DNA of 5,344 bases from the NCBI GenBank assembly GCA_019313105.1, contig JAFDBW010000240.1, positions 1 to 5,344 of the forward strand. The letters are read 5' to 3'. The notes under the pieces were generated by a model, which was given only the letters and a program-made list of their open reading frames with translations, ran no database searches and was not told the DNA's origin. Within the stretch, counting starts at the first letter, position 1. Every line of letters begins with the position of its first letter. Positions 1-5,344 of this stretch are shown piece by piece. A program made the translations under genes and the position numbers. Source of the DNA: Deltaproteobacteria bacterium (GTDB lineage Bacteria; Desulfobacterota; Desulfuromonadia; Desulfuromonadales; BM103).

Positions 1-864
1 ATGAATACAATCGCCCATAAACTGCCCTACTCTGTTGCATGGAATTGCGGTCTGATCGTGATCGGCACATTCATCCAGGCCATCGGCTATAAAGCCCTTG
101 GCGAGGTTCAGGGATTTGTCCCCGGCGGCTTGTTCGGCATATCGACTCTGATTCATTACCTGACCGGCGGATTGAACACCGGGATCATCTACATGCTCCT
201 GAATATCCCGATGTTCATCATCGGGTACATCTACCTCTCGAAAAGGTTCCTCGGTTACAGCGTCCTGGCGATGCTCTCCCTGTCACTCTTTTTCATGTTG
301 ATCGATTTCCGCATCAACATCGAAGAGCAGCTTTACGCCGCAGTGACCTTCGGCGTGATCATCGGCGCCGGCGCCGGCATGGTGCTGCGCTCGCTCGGCT
401 CGAATGGCGGCCTGGATGTCGCGGGCGTGATCCTCTACCAGAAATTCAATATCGGTCTGGGCAAGTTCTTCTTCTTTTTCAACTTCGGCCTGTTCAGTTT
501 CAGCTTTTTGACTTTGGACAATGACCTGGTTATCGCGTCGATGATCGCTGTGTTCATCACCTCCATGACCCTGGATTATTGTCTGGCGCTGTTTAATCAA
601 CGCAAAATGGCGCTGGTGATTTCCGAGAAGCCTGACCAGATCGCCGACCAGGTCATGCAGAAGATGAAAATCGGCACAACCATGCTGCCGGGAGTCGGTG
701 GATACAAAAAGGTCCAGAAAACCGTCCTGCTGATCGTCGTCAACAACATCCAGCTCAAGCGACTGGAAGAAATCGTTTTCACCAACGACCCCCATTCGAT
801 GTTCATCGTTGAGAACACCTTCAGCGTCCTCGGATCGACCTTTTCAAAGAGGAAGATCTACTAG
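1..864 (+). CDS. YitT family membrane protein (DUF161 membrane domain plus C-terminal DUF2179)
   Basis: A 287-residue protein with about six hydrophobic segments (roughly residues 10-30, 44-56, 60-80, 84-104, 112-130 and 155-198), followed by a soluble tail. The membrane part carries YitT-type signatures: PGGLFGIS at 41-48, the NIP of the third segment at 68-70, and a GS.GGLD turn at 133-139. Residues about 201-282 match DUF2179, with the glycine-rich LPGVGGY at 229-235 and the terminal VLGSTF pattern. The family is an inner-membrane protein of uncertain function, often annotated as a possible transporter; no substrate can be assigned here. The ATG is the first base of the window, so any ribosome binding site is out of sight, but the N-terminus has the usual length and looks complete. 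A run of five Phe codons (466-480) lies in a very Phe-rich segment. The gene converges on the antiporter, with 5 nt between the stop codons. Confidence 0.92.
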   Translation: MNTIAHKLPYSVAWNCGLIVIGTFIQAIGYKALGEVQGFVPGGLFGISTLIHYLTGGLNTGIIYMLLNIPMFIIGYIYLSKRFLGYSVLAMLSLSLFFMLIDFRINIEEQLYAAVTFGVIIGAGAGMVLRSLGSNGGLDVAGVILYQKFNIGLGKFFFFFNFGLFSFSFLTLDNDLVIASMIAVFITSMTLDYCLALFNQRKMALVISEKPDQIADQVMQKMKIGTTMLPGVGGYKKVQKTVLLIVVNNIQLKRLEEIVFTNDPHSMFIVENTFSVLGSTFSKRKIY

Positions 865-869
865 GTGGG

Positions 870-1844
870 TCAGGAACCGGCTCCCGCCTTGACCACCAGG
901 CAGCCGGTGTAGATCAGGAAGGCCGCCAGGAGCAGGCCGCCTTCCAGGCGGTTGATCCGTCCCGGGCCGCGAAAACCGTAACCAATGACGAACAGGGACA
1001 GGGTCAGGATTGACATGACCGGCAGATCCCGGGACAGGACGTCACCAGGGACGGCCATAGGATGAATCATCCCGGCGATGCCGACCACCGCCAGGGTGTT
1101 AAAGAGGTTGGAACCAAGCACGTTACCCAGGGCGATATCGTGTTCACCTTTACGCGCGGCGATCAACGACGAAGCCAACTCCGGCAGCGACGTACCAACC
1201 GCGACGATGGTCAGGCCGACGACCAGGTCGCTGACCCCGAAGCCACGCGACAGGGAGACCGCTCCCCAGACCAGCAGCCGTGAGCTGGCAATCAGCACAA
1301 CCAGCCCGACAAACAGCCAGAAAAAAGCCCGTCCGAGAGGTATGGGTTCTGTCTTGAAAGCCTGCTCGACCTCCGAGGCCAGGTTATCTTCCCTGCGTCG
1401 CAACCCCTGCCAGATGGTCCAACCCATGAATCCGGCAAACACCAGCAGCAGGACCCAGGCGTCGATCCGCGATAAGCGTCCATCCCAGAGGAGATACCCT
1501 GTCAGGAAGGTCACAAGGGTCAGGATCGGCAGTTCCTTGCGCAGCACAGCAGAGTGCACGGCGATCGGGCTGATCAGTGCGGCGAGACCGAGGATCAGGG
1601 CGATATTGGCGATATTGGACCCATATGCATTGCCCAGCGCAATCGCCGGATTCCCCTCTAGTGCGGACAAAGCGGACACCGACATCTCCGGTGCCGAGGT
1701 GCCGAAACCGACGATCACCATGCCGATCAACAGGGGCGGCATGCCGAAATGCCGAGCCACTGCGGCGGACCCGCCGACAAACCGGTCGGCGCTCCAAACC
1801 AGCAGGCCGAGGCCGACAACAATAGAAATAAGTGGAAGCAGCAT
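870..1844 (-). CDS. Calcium/sodium antiporter, CaCA family (YrbG-like)
   Basis: A 324-residue integral membrane protein with about ten hydrophobic segments, the normal size and topology for bacterial K+-independent cation/Ca2+ exchangers. Both inverted alpha-repeats are visible. Repeat 1 has GFGTSAPE at 46-53 and GNAYGSN at 71-77; repeat 2 has AVGTSLPE at 215-222 and GNVLGSN at 240-246. Glu53 and Glu222 are the expected ion-coordinating acidic residues. A polar, charged loop at about 149-170 separates the halves. By family analogy it exchanges Ca2+ for Na+ (or H+) across the inner membrane; direction and ion selectivity are inferred. The ATG at 1844 is supported by GGAGA (1853-1857) with an 8-nt spacer. 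It lies 66 nt downstream of the SulP gene on the same strand with no convincing promoter or terminator between, so it is probably the last gene of that transcript. It is full length and intact. Confidence 0.95.
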   Translation of the reverse strand: MLLPLISIVVGLGLLVWSADRFVGGSAAVARHFGMPPLLIGMVIVGFGTSAPEMSVSALSALEGNPAIALGNAYGSNIANIALILGLAALISPIAVHSAVLRKELPILTLVTFLTGYLLWDGRLSRIDAWVLLLVFAGFMGWTIWQGLRRREDNLASEVEQAFKTEPIPLGRAFFWLFVGLVVLIASSRLLVWGAVSLSRGFGVSDLVVGLTIVAVGTSLPELASSLIAARKGEHDIALGNVLGSNLFNTLAVVGIAGMIHPMAVPGDVLSRDLPVMSILTLSLFVIGYGFRGPGRINRLEGGLLLAAFLIYTGCLVVKAGAGS

Positions 1845-1910
1845 TCAGCTATTCTCCATCGACAGAAAGACTGCCAAGAGTCTACCATGTTCGAAATGAA
1901 ATTTGCGTCC

Positions 1911-3305
1911 TCAGTTCTGCGTGGTAAAGGACTCGGTTTCTATCTCCGGCTTCAAATCACGCATTGGGTTATGCCGGTTGACGATCCGGTTGTGCAGGTA
2001 GAATAGGATGCTGAAGACAACAACTGCCGTATTGAGATCGACCATAACCGTAACCAGGGTGGTGCCGAGGATCATCAGCATTTCACGGTTGGTCACGAAA
2101 ATGTGCTCATCGTCGTGCCGGGCGAAAAAGTCTCCGAACAGTTTGGCGCGCTTCTCTACAACCTGCTCGGCATAAATACGAACCGGCTTGCTGTCGAAGA
2201 CATCCCAGCCAACCTTCATCAGCACACCGACGAATACTGCTTTGGGGATCATGGTAATCAAGTCCTGGAAAAGCACCAACTCGACCAGCACAAAAGCCCC
2301 AACCATCGCCCCGGCCAATCTCAGGCTGGCCTTTTCCTTGAGCATCAGCACCGAACGGATTGTAGCCTGGGAACCGGGGATGCCACCTACTATGGCAACC
2401 GCTCCATTGGCGATCCCCTGGGCGCAGAGTTCCTTGTCCTGGCGGGTTGTTTCACCGCTCATCTTGTCTATGACCAGAGACGTCAGAAGTGTATCGATGT
2501 AACACAGAAATGCCAGTTGTAGGGCCAGTGGCGCCGCCATAAGCAGAATCGGCCAGGACCAATCTCTCGGCCACTGGGCAAACAATAGCGCTCCGAATTG
2601 ATCCAGGCTGGTCATGCTGCCGGTGAGTTGGATATGCTCGATAGGCAGGTGCAGGGCGGCAGCCATCAAGCTCGCTATGACAATAGCCACCAGCGTCGCC
2701 GGCAGGTAACGGGCCTTCGGGCCAACCACCCGGCGCATCAGCGGCGACAGGGCAAAGATCATCACCAGGGTTCCGATGGTTACGGCAAGGTTCTCCAGGA
2801 ACGGCCCGGCCAGAGCACTCTTGCCACCAAAGCCCAACAACAGGCGCAGCTGGTCGAGCCAGATCAGTACGGCAATTCCGTTCATGAACCCGGAGATGAC
2901 CATGTTCGGCACCAGCCTGATAAATCGGCCCAGGCGCAGCAGACTCATGACAACGAGCATCATGCCGCACCCGATCAGGGCCAGGATGACAAACTGGTCA
3001 GGAGTGATGCCGAATGTTGTGTCCAGCTGCTCATGGGCATAGGCGACCGTGACAGCGGTCACAGCACTCATCGGTGCCGTAGGCCCGGAACACTCTACGC
3101 GGGTTCCACCGAAGAGTGATGTGACCAGGGCAATCAAACCTGCCGAAACCATCCCGGAGAAAGCACCGCGTCCGGAGAGCATGCCGAGCGCAGCGCCCAG
3201 GCTGAGGGCGACAAAGGAAACCGTCAGGCCGACCACCACATTCTGCAAAATCGCTCCGGTGTTGACCGGCGGATCTTCAGGAGAATGGGTATCTACTGTA
3301 TTCAT
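1911..3305 (-). CDS. SulP family inorganic anion transporter lacking a STAS domain
   Basis: A 464-residue membrane protein. SulP (SLC26-like) signatures appear in order: the GGTRVECSGPTAPM region at 66-79, SGFMNGIAVLIWLDQ at 138-152, DTLLTSLVIDKMSGE at 271-285, the ELCAQGIANG and GGIPGSQATIRS region at 292-318, and IPKAVFVGVLMKVGWD at 353-368. Family members carry sulfate, bicarbonate, chloride or dicarboxylates, often with Na+ or H+; the substrate here cannot be read from sequence. Two oddities stand out. Only about 27 residues follow the last membrane segment (about 409-437), so the usual cytoplasmic STAS domain of about 100 residues is absent. In addition, a charged stretch at 369-407 is longer than I expect between the last two hydrophobic blocks. 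The ATG at 3305 overlaps the DUF486 stop (ATGA, 4 nt), with GGGAG at 3313-3317 as ribosome binding site, which implies translational coupling. Confidence 0.92.
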   Translation of the reverse strand: MNTVDTHSPEDPPVNTGAILQNVVVGLTVSFVALSLGAALGMLSGRGAFSGMVSAGLIALVTSLFGGTRVECSGPTAPMSAVTAVTVAYAHEQLDTTFGITPDQFVILALIGCGMMLVVMSLLRLGRFIRLVPNMVISGFMNGIAVLIWLDQLRLLLGFGGKSALAGPFLENLAVTIGTLVMIFALSPLMRRVVGPKARYLPATLVAIVIASLMAAALHLPIEHIQLTGSMTSLDQFGALLFAQWPRDWSWPILLMAAPLALQLAFLCYIDTLLTSLVIDKMSGETTRQDKELCAQGIANGAVAIVGGIPGSQATIRSVLMLKEKASLRLAGAMVGAFVLVELVLFQDLITMIPKAVFVGVLMKVGWDVFDSKPVRIYAEQVVEKRAKLFGDFFARHDDEHIFVTNREMLMILGTTLVTVMVDLNTAVVVFSILFYLHNRIVNRHNPMRDLKPEIETESFTTQN

Positions 3306-3670
3306 GGCATGACTCCCGGGGACGGATTACAATTTCGAAAGATAAAGAACACAGCACCCAAAAGACAGAGCCCGGCCCAAAGGTAGTCGAGTATCAGAGA
3401 CTGCAGCATGTAATAGAGGGCGAAAGGGATGAAAACCGACAGGGTGACCACCTCCTGAAGCAGCTTGAGCTGTGCCAGGGAAAGGGTTCCGTAGCCGATC
3501 CGGTTGGCCGGGACTTGGAGAAGGTACTCAAACAGGACGATTCCCCAACTGAGCAGAGCGGCGACGTACCAGGCGCGATGACCCAGGTTCTTCAGATGGC
3601 CGTACCAGGCGAATGTCATAAAAAAATTCGACAGGACCTGCAGGAAAGACGTTTTCAGCCAAACGGACAT
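3302..3670 (-). CDS. DUF486 (DMT-like) small integral membrane protein
   Basis: A 122-residue protein from the chosen ATG at 3670, close to the usual DUF486 length of about 110-120. It has four hydrophobic segments (about 6-25, 33-52, 70-90 and 92-112) and the family signatures NFFMTFAWYGHLKN at 15-28, SWGIVLFEYLLQVPANRIGY at 41-60 and LKLLQEVVTL at 68-77. The function is unknown; the family has been likened to small drug/metabolite transporter proteins, and I would not assign a substrate. The frame is open upstream to a TTG at 3751, but that extension would add a hairpin-encoded, non-conserved N-terminus. The ATG at 3670 has a good ribosome binding site (GGAGA) and starts exactly where homology begins. 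The last codons contain the ribosome binding site and start of the SulP gene, so the two are probably co-translated and may work together at the membrane. Confidence 0.9.
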   Translation of the reverse strand: MSVWLKTSFLQVLSNFFMTFAWYGHLKNLGHRAWYVAALLSWGIVLFEYLLQVPANRIGYGTLSLAQLKLLQEVVTLSVFIPFALYYMLQSLILDYLWAGLCLLGAVFFIFRNCNPSPGVMP

Positions 3671-3675
3671 GACTG

Positions 3676-3680
3676 TCTCC
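3676..3680 (-). promoter_or_regulatory. Ribosome binding site deciding the DUF486 start
   Basis: The minus strand reads GGAGA, then 5 nt (CAGTC), then the ATG at 3670. The alternative upstream starts in the same frame (ATG at 3703, TTG at 3751) have no comparable purine-rich site, which supports the shorter protein. Confidence 0.7.
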
Positions 3681-3687
3681 ACAACGT

Positions 3688-3716
3688 AAAACAGCTGCTC
3701 CATGATGGAGCAGCTG
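3688..3716 (-). terminator. Perfect hairpin followed by TTTT between the amidohydrolase and DUF486 genes
   Basis: Positions 3692-3716 form a perfect inverted repeat with 12-bp arms around a single central base (arm CAGCTGCTCCAT). As RNA it would fold with a 10-bp stem, 7 of 10 pairs GC, and a 5-nt loop (AUCAU). On the minus strand it is followed directly by TTTT (3691-3688) and then ACGTT. It begins 41 nt after the amidohydrolase stop, which fits an intrinsic terminator of the ligase/amidohydrolase transcript. The T-tract is short, so termination may be partial. The same element could be an operator, or a 5' stem-loop of the DUF486 transcript, because a possible promoter lies just upstream. 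On the plus strand there is no T-tract after the repeat. Confidence 0.5.
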
Positions 3717-3722
3717 AGCAGG

Positions 3723-3751
3723 ATATTACGCCCGACTGTGAGTGATTGCAA
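3723..3751 (-). promoter_or_regulatory. Possible sigma-70-type promoter for DUF486-SulP-antiporter
   Basis: On the minus strand TTGCAA (3751-3746) and TAATAT (3728-3723) are separated by exactly 17 nt; each matches 4 of 6 consensus bases. It lies in the only sizeable gap of the minus-strand block. A start about 7 nt downstream of the -10 box would fall near 3716, so the transcript would open with the hairpin and leave a leader of about 46 nt before the DUF486 ATG. The consensus match is moderate and could be chance. Confidence 0.35.
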
Positions 3752-3757
3752 TGGATG

Positions 3758-4474
3758 TCATTCATCCGAAGTAATATCGGACAGGGTCTCCCGGAGACTT
3801 TCTGTGACCAGCTTCCTGAAAGCTTTCCAGCCCTGTTCATCTGCGACCAGGGCCTGGTTGATCTCCAGTTCGATGAATACATAATCGCGGCTGCCGTACA
3901 TGTCACGGTAAGTCCTGCCGTGGCAATCACTGCGGCCTCTGTAGGGGACGTTGAAACGCACCTTGAGCGTCGGCTTGGAGGCCAGAAGTCGAGATCTCCA
4001 AATGTCGGCAAAGAAGGCCTCGTCGGGACGAGCGGTGTCGTAGAGCAGACCGACATCGATATCGCGAACCTTACTATCGAGTACCGGGGTGAAGGAATGG
4101 ACTGCAATGTGGACCAGCCGCTCCCCGTTGCCATGCCGTGCGGCGAGCCAGCTGCCCGCCTGGTCGCGAAAAGGGTGGTAAAAATCTTCGAGCAACAGGG
4201 TTTTCTCAGGAGGCGACAGGTCCCGGCTGAATTCCGACCAGAGCATGCGGTTGTGCGGTGAGCGATTGTGATCCAGCAACAGGCGGCTCACCTGGGCCAT
4301 AAAGCATGGCGCGGACAGCTCCCTGGCGAGGGTCTGAGCCAGTTTGGCCGCTCCCCGGTCCCACCCAAGATGGGTCTCAAGCACTTCCGTGTTGCCCTGG
4401 AACAGGTGCTGCCAGCGTTCCGGGACGGCATTTACAGCGTGCTCACACGTCAACAGCAGGGCCGCATCAGGCAT
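3758..4474 (-). CDS. N-formylglutamate amidohydrolase family protein
   Basis: A 238-residue soluble protein without signal peptide or membrane segment, near the usual length for the family (HutG-type, PF05013). Conserved blocks in order: LTCEHAVNAVP at 8-18, HLGWDRGA at 35-42, LLLDHNRSPHNR at 65-76, HIAVHSFTP at 122-130, DIDVGLLYD at 138-146, and IELEIN at 201-206. The early EH, the HxxxH block and the late acidic residues are the likely metal and catalytic positions of this zinc-peptidase-like fold; I infer this from family pattern. The canonical reaction releases formate from N-formylglutamate in histidine breakdown, but no hut gene is visible, and the coupling to a GCS2 ligase argues for another amide or peptide substrate. 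The ATG at 4474 has GGGAG (4483-4487) and an 8-nt spacer. The gene overlaps the ligase stop by 8 nt (ATGCCTGA). A hairpin with TTTT follows it. Confidence 0.9.
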   Translation of the reverse strand: MPDAALLLTCEHAVNAVPERWQHLFQGNTEVLETHLGWDRGAAKLAQTLARELSAPCFMAQVSRLLLDHNRSPHNRMLWSEFSRDLSPPEKTLLLEDFYHPFRDQAGSWLAARHGNGERLVHIAVHSFTPVLDSKVRDIDVGLLYDTARPDEAFFADIWRSRLLASKPTLKVRFNVPYRGRSDCHGRTYRDMYGSRDYVFIELEINQALVADEQGWKAFRKLVTESLRETLSDITSDE

Positions 4475-5344
4475 GATACATTCTCCCTTCCCTCAGGCAA
4501 TCACACAGCTCGCGATATACGGCCGTCAACCGGTCGCGGCCGGGCTCCGGGCCAAGAGCTTGGATAATCCGTCTTGCCAATGGGCCCTCATCAAGAATCA
4601 CCTGCAGGGGAGCCCATGCCTCGTCACTTCTGGTCAAAAGGCGCTCGGCAAGGGTCTGCCACAACTCGCCAACCGATAGAGAGTCGGCCCGGAGACCGAA
4701 CATCGCCAGGTAACGCGGATCTTTGACCAGGGCTCCACGGCCTTCTTGCAGAACTGCAAGAAAGATTTCGGCGAGTGAGGTCTCAGACCATAACTGCTGC
4801 TCCGTCCAGGGCACACAGGTCTCGGCAGCCAGTTCACGCAAAACTTCTACCAGGAAAGTGATGATCGCCAGGTCGGCCAGCGGACTCTCCTGGACATCGA
4901 GCAGTCGGATCTCGATTGCATTGCGATCGAAGCGGGCGATGGCGCCGCGTGAATTCAGCCATTCCTCCTGCAGTATCCCTTCCGGGTCGTGCGGGGCAAT
5001 GTCACGGTAGAGCATCTCGAGAATCGTCTTCTGATAGGCGTCGATGGTGAAAGCGGCCTCCGGAATCACTTGGCCGGTAATCGAAGGGATCCGGGCCTGG
5101 TTGACTCGGTACATCTCGATGCGGTTGTCCAACAGGCCGGTTAAATGACCGTTGACCAGCGGGCTGGCCGCGGCAAGTGCCGGTAGCAACGGCAGAACCA
5201 ATCGGACCGCAGCGTGCAGGCGACCGAACTCTTCGTCGTCGGCAAACGGCAGGTTCAGGTGAGCGCTCTGCAGGTTGCTCCAGCCATGGCCGCGGCAACC
5301 GAATACCCGGTCGTAGGCGGCATAGATAGAGCGATCGCCGTGTG
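4467..5344 (-). CDS. Glutamate-cysteine ligase (GCS2) family protein, C-terminal 291 residues, cut by window edge
   Basis: The frame is open from the right edge (first full codon 5342-5340) to the TGA at 4467; the N-terminal part lies outside the window. The visible fragment begins HGDRSIYAAYDRVFG, followed by GHGWSNLQSAHLNLPF at fragment residues 18-33, a conserved block with a polar HLN. Then come PLLPALAAASP at 51-61, DNRIEMYRVNQ at 72-82, and EWLNSRGAIARFDR to EIRLLDVQE (about 127-152), the arginine-rich substrate/ATP-binding type region of GCS2 ligases (PF04107). Such enzymes use ATP to join a glutamate-like carboxylate to an amine. Whether this one makes gamma-glutamylcysteine is doubtful given its partner. 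An in-frame TTG at 5201 lies inside conserved sequence and is not the start. The stop overlaps the start of the amidohydrolase by 8 nt, so the two are very likely one operon and translationally coupled. Confidence 0.9.
   Translation of the reverse strand, partial: HGDRSIYAAYDRVFGCRGHGWSNLQSAHLNLPFADDEEFGRLHAAVRLVLPLLPALAAASPLVNGHLTGLLDNRIEMYRVNQARIPSITGQVIPEAAFTIDAYQKTILEMLYRDIAPHDPEGILQEEWLNSRGAIARFDRNAIEIRLLDVQESPLADLAIITFLVEVLRELAAETCVPWTEQQLWSETSLAEIFLAVLQEGRGALVKDPRYLAMFGLRADSLSVGELWQTLAERLLTRSDEAWAPLQVILDEGPLARRIIQALGPEPGRDRLTAVYRELCDCLREGRMYHA

Noticed and set aside
466..480. TTC-rich tract in YitT as a possible phase-variation repeat
   Set aside because: Only five Phe codons, one of them TTT, and in keeping with the Phe-rich membrane segment around it; too short and irregular for a contingency locus.
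283..795. Minus-strand reading frame (170 residues) opposite YitT
   Set aside because: Asp/Gln/His/Glu-rich shadow of hydrophobic codons in the real membrane protein; no family resemblance.
868..894. Imperfect inverted repeat (GGTCAGG with CCTTGACC) at the convergent gene ends
   Set aside because: About 7 bp with a wobble, a 13-nt loop and no T-tract on either strand.
1868..1883. Small inverted repeat AGACT/AGTCT between the SulP and antiporter genes, considered as a terminator
   Set aside because: Only 5 bp, AT-rich, with a 6-nt loop and just TTC after it; too weak to call.
1078..1899. Long plus-strand reading frame (273 residues) opposite the antiporter gene
   Set aside because: It is rich in Arg, Pro, Ser and Thr with no recognisable domain and is the antisense shadow of a clearly conserved CaCA gene.
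2598..3119. Plus-strand reading frame (173 residues) opposite the SulP gene
   Set aside because: Low-complexity Gln/His/Asp/Arg composition, antisense to conserved SulP motifs.
3671..3751. Longer DUF486 protein starting at TTG 3751 or ATG 3703
   Set aside because: The extension is encoded by the hairpin and the possible promoter region, has no ribosome binding site and lies outside the DUF486 homology; the ATG at 3670 has a good site.
4467..5201. A complete 244-residue gene starting at TTG 5201
   Set aside because: The frame stays open to the right edge and the upstream 47 codons encode conserved GCS2 sequence, so this TTG is an internal leucine.

Overview
The window is dense bacterial chromosome, moderately GC-rich by eye, with about 97% of it coding. 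There is no rRNA, tRNA, CRISPR array or mobile element in it. The gene families, the strong GGAG-type ribosome binding sites and the overlapping genes suggest a Gram-negative, proteobacteria-like organism. My low-confidence guess is a member of the Desulfuromonadales or a relative, because the protein sequences look like homologues from that group. No marker gene here can settle it.

Layout: one gene on the plus strand (1-864, a YitT-type membrane protein) converges with a block of five genes on the minus strand. In transcription order, from right to left, these are: a glutamate-cysteine ligase (GCS2) family protein cut by the right edge (4467-5344); an N-formylglutamate amidohydrolase family protein (3758-4474), overlapping it by 8 nt; an 87-nt gap with a perfect hairpin and a possible promoter; a DUF486 small membrane protein (3302-3670); a SulP-family anion transporter without a STAS domain (1911-3305), overlapping DUF486 by 4 nt; and, after 66 nt, a calcium/sodium antiporter of the CaCA family (870-1844).

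The minus block splits into two modules. The first is enzymatic: an ATP-dependent carboxylate-amine (peptide-bond-forming) ligase translationally coupled to an amidohydrolase, probably the end of a longer operon that makes or processes a small glutamate-like peptide or amide. The second is an ion-transport module: DUF486, SulP and CaCA. The hairpin followed by TTTT at 3688-3716 sits between them and may separate their expression. YitT is an independent unit that ends only 5 nt from the antiporter stop codon.

The points most worth a second look are the ligase/amidohydrolase pair, whose product is unknown to me; the DUF486-SulP coupling together with the missing STAS domain; and the hairpin, which could be a terminator, an operator or a 5' leader element. 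I found no broken genes.
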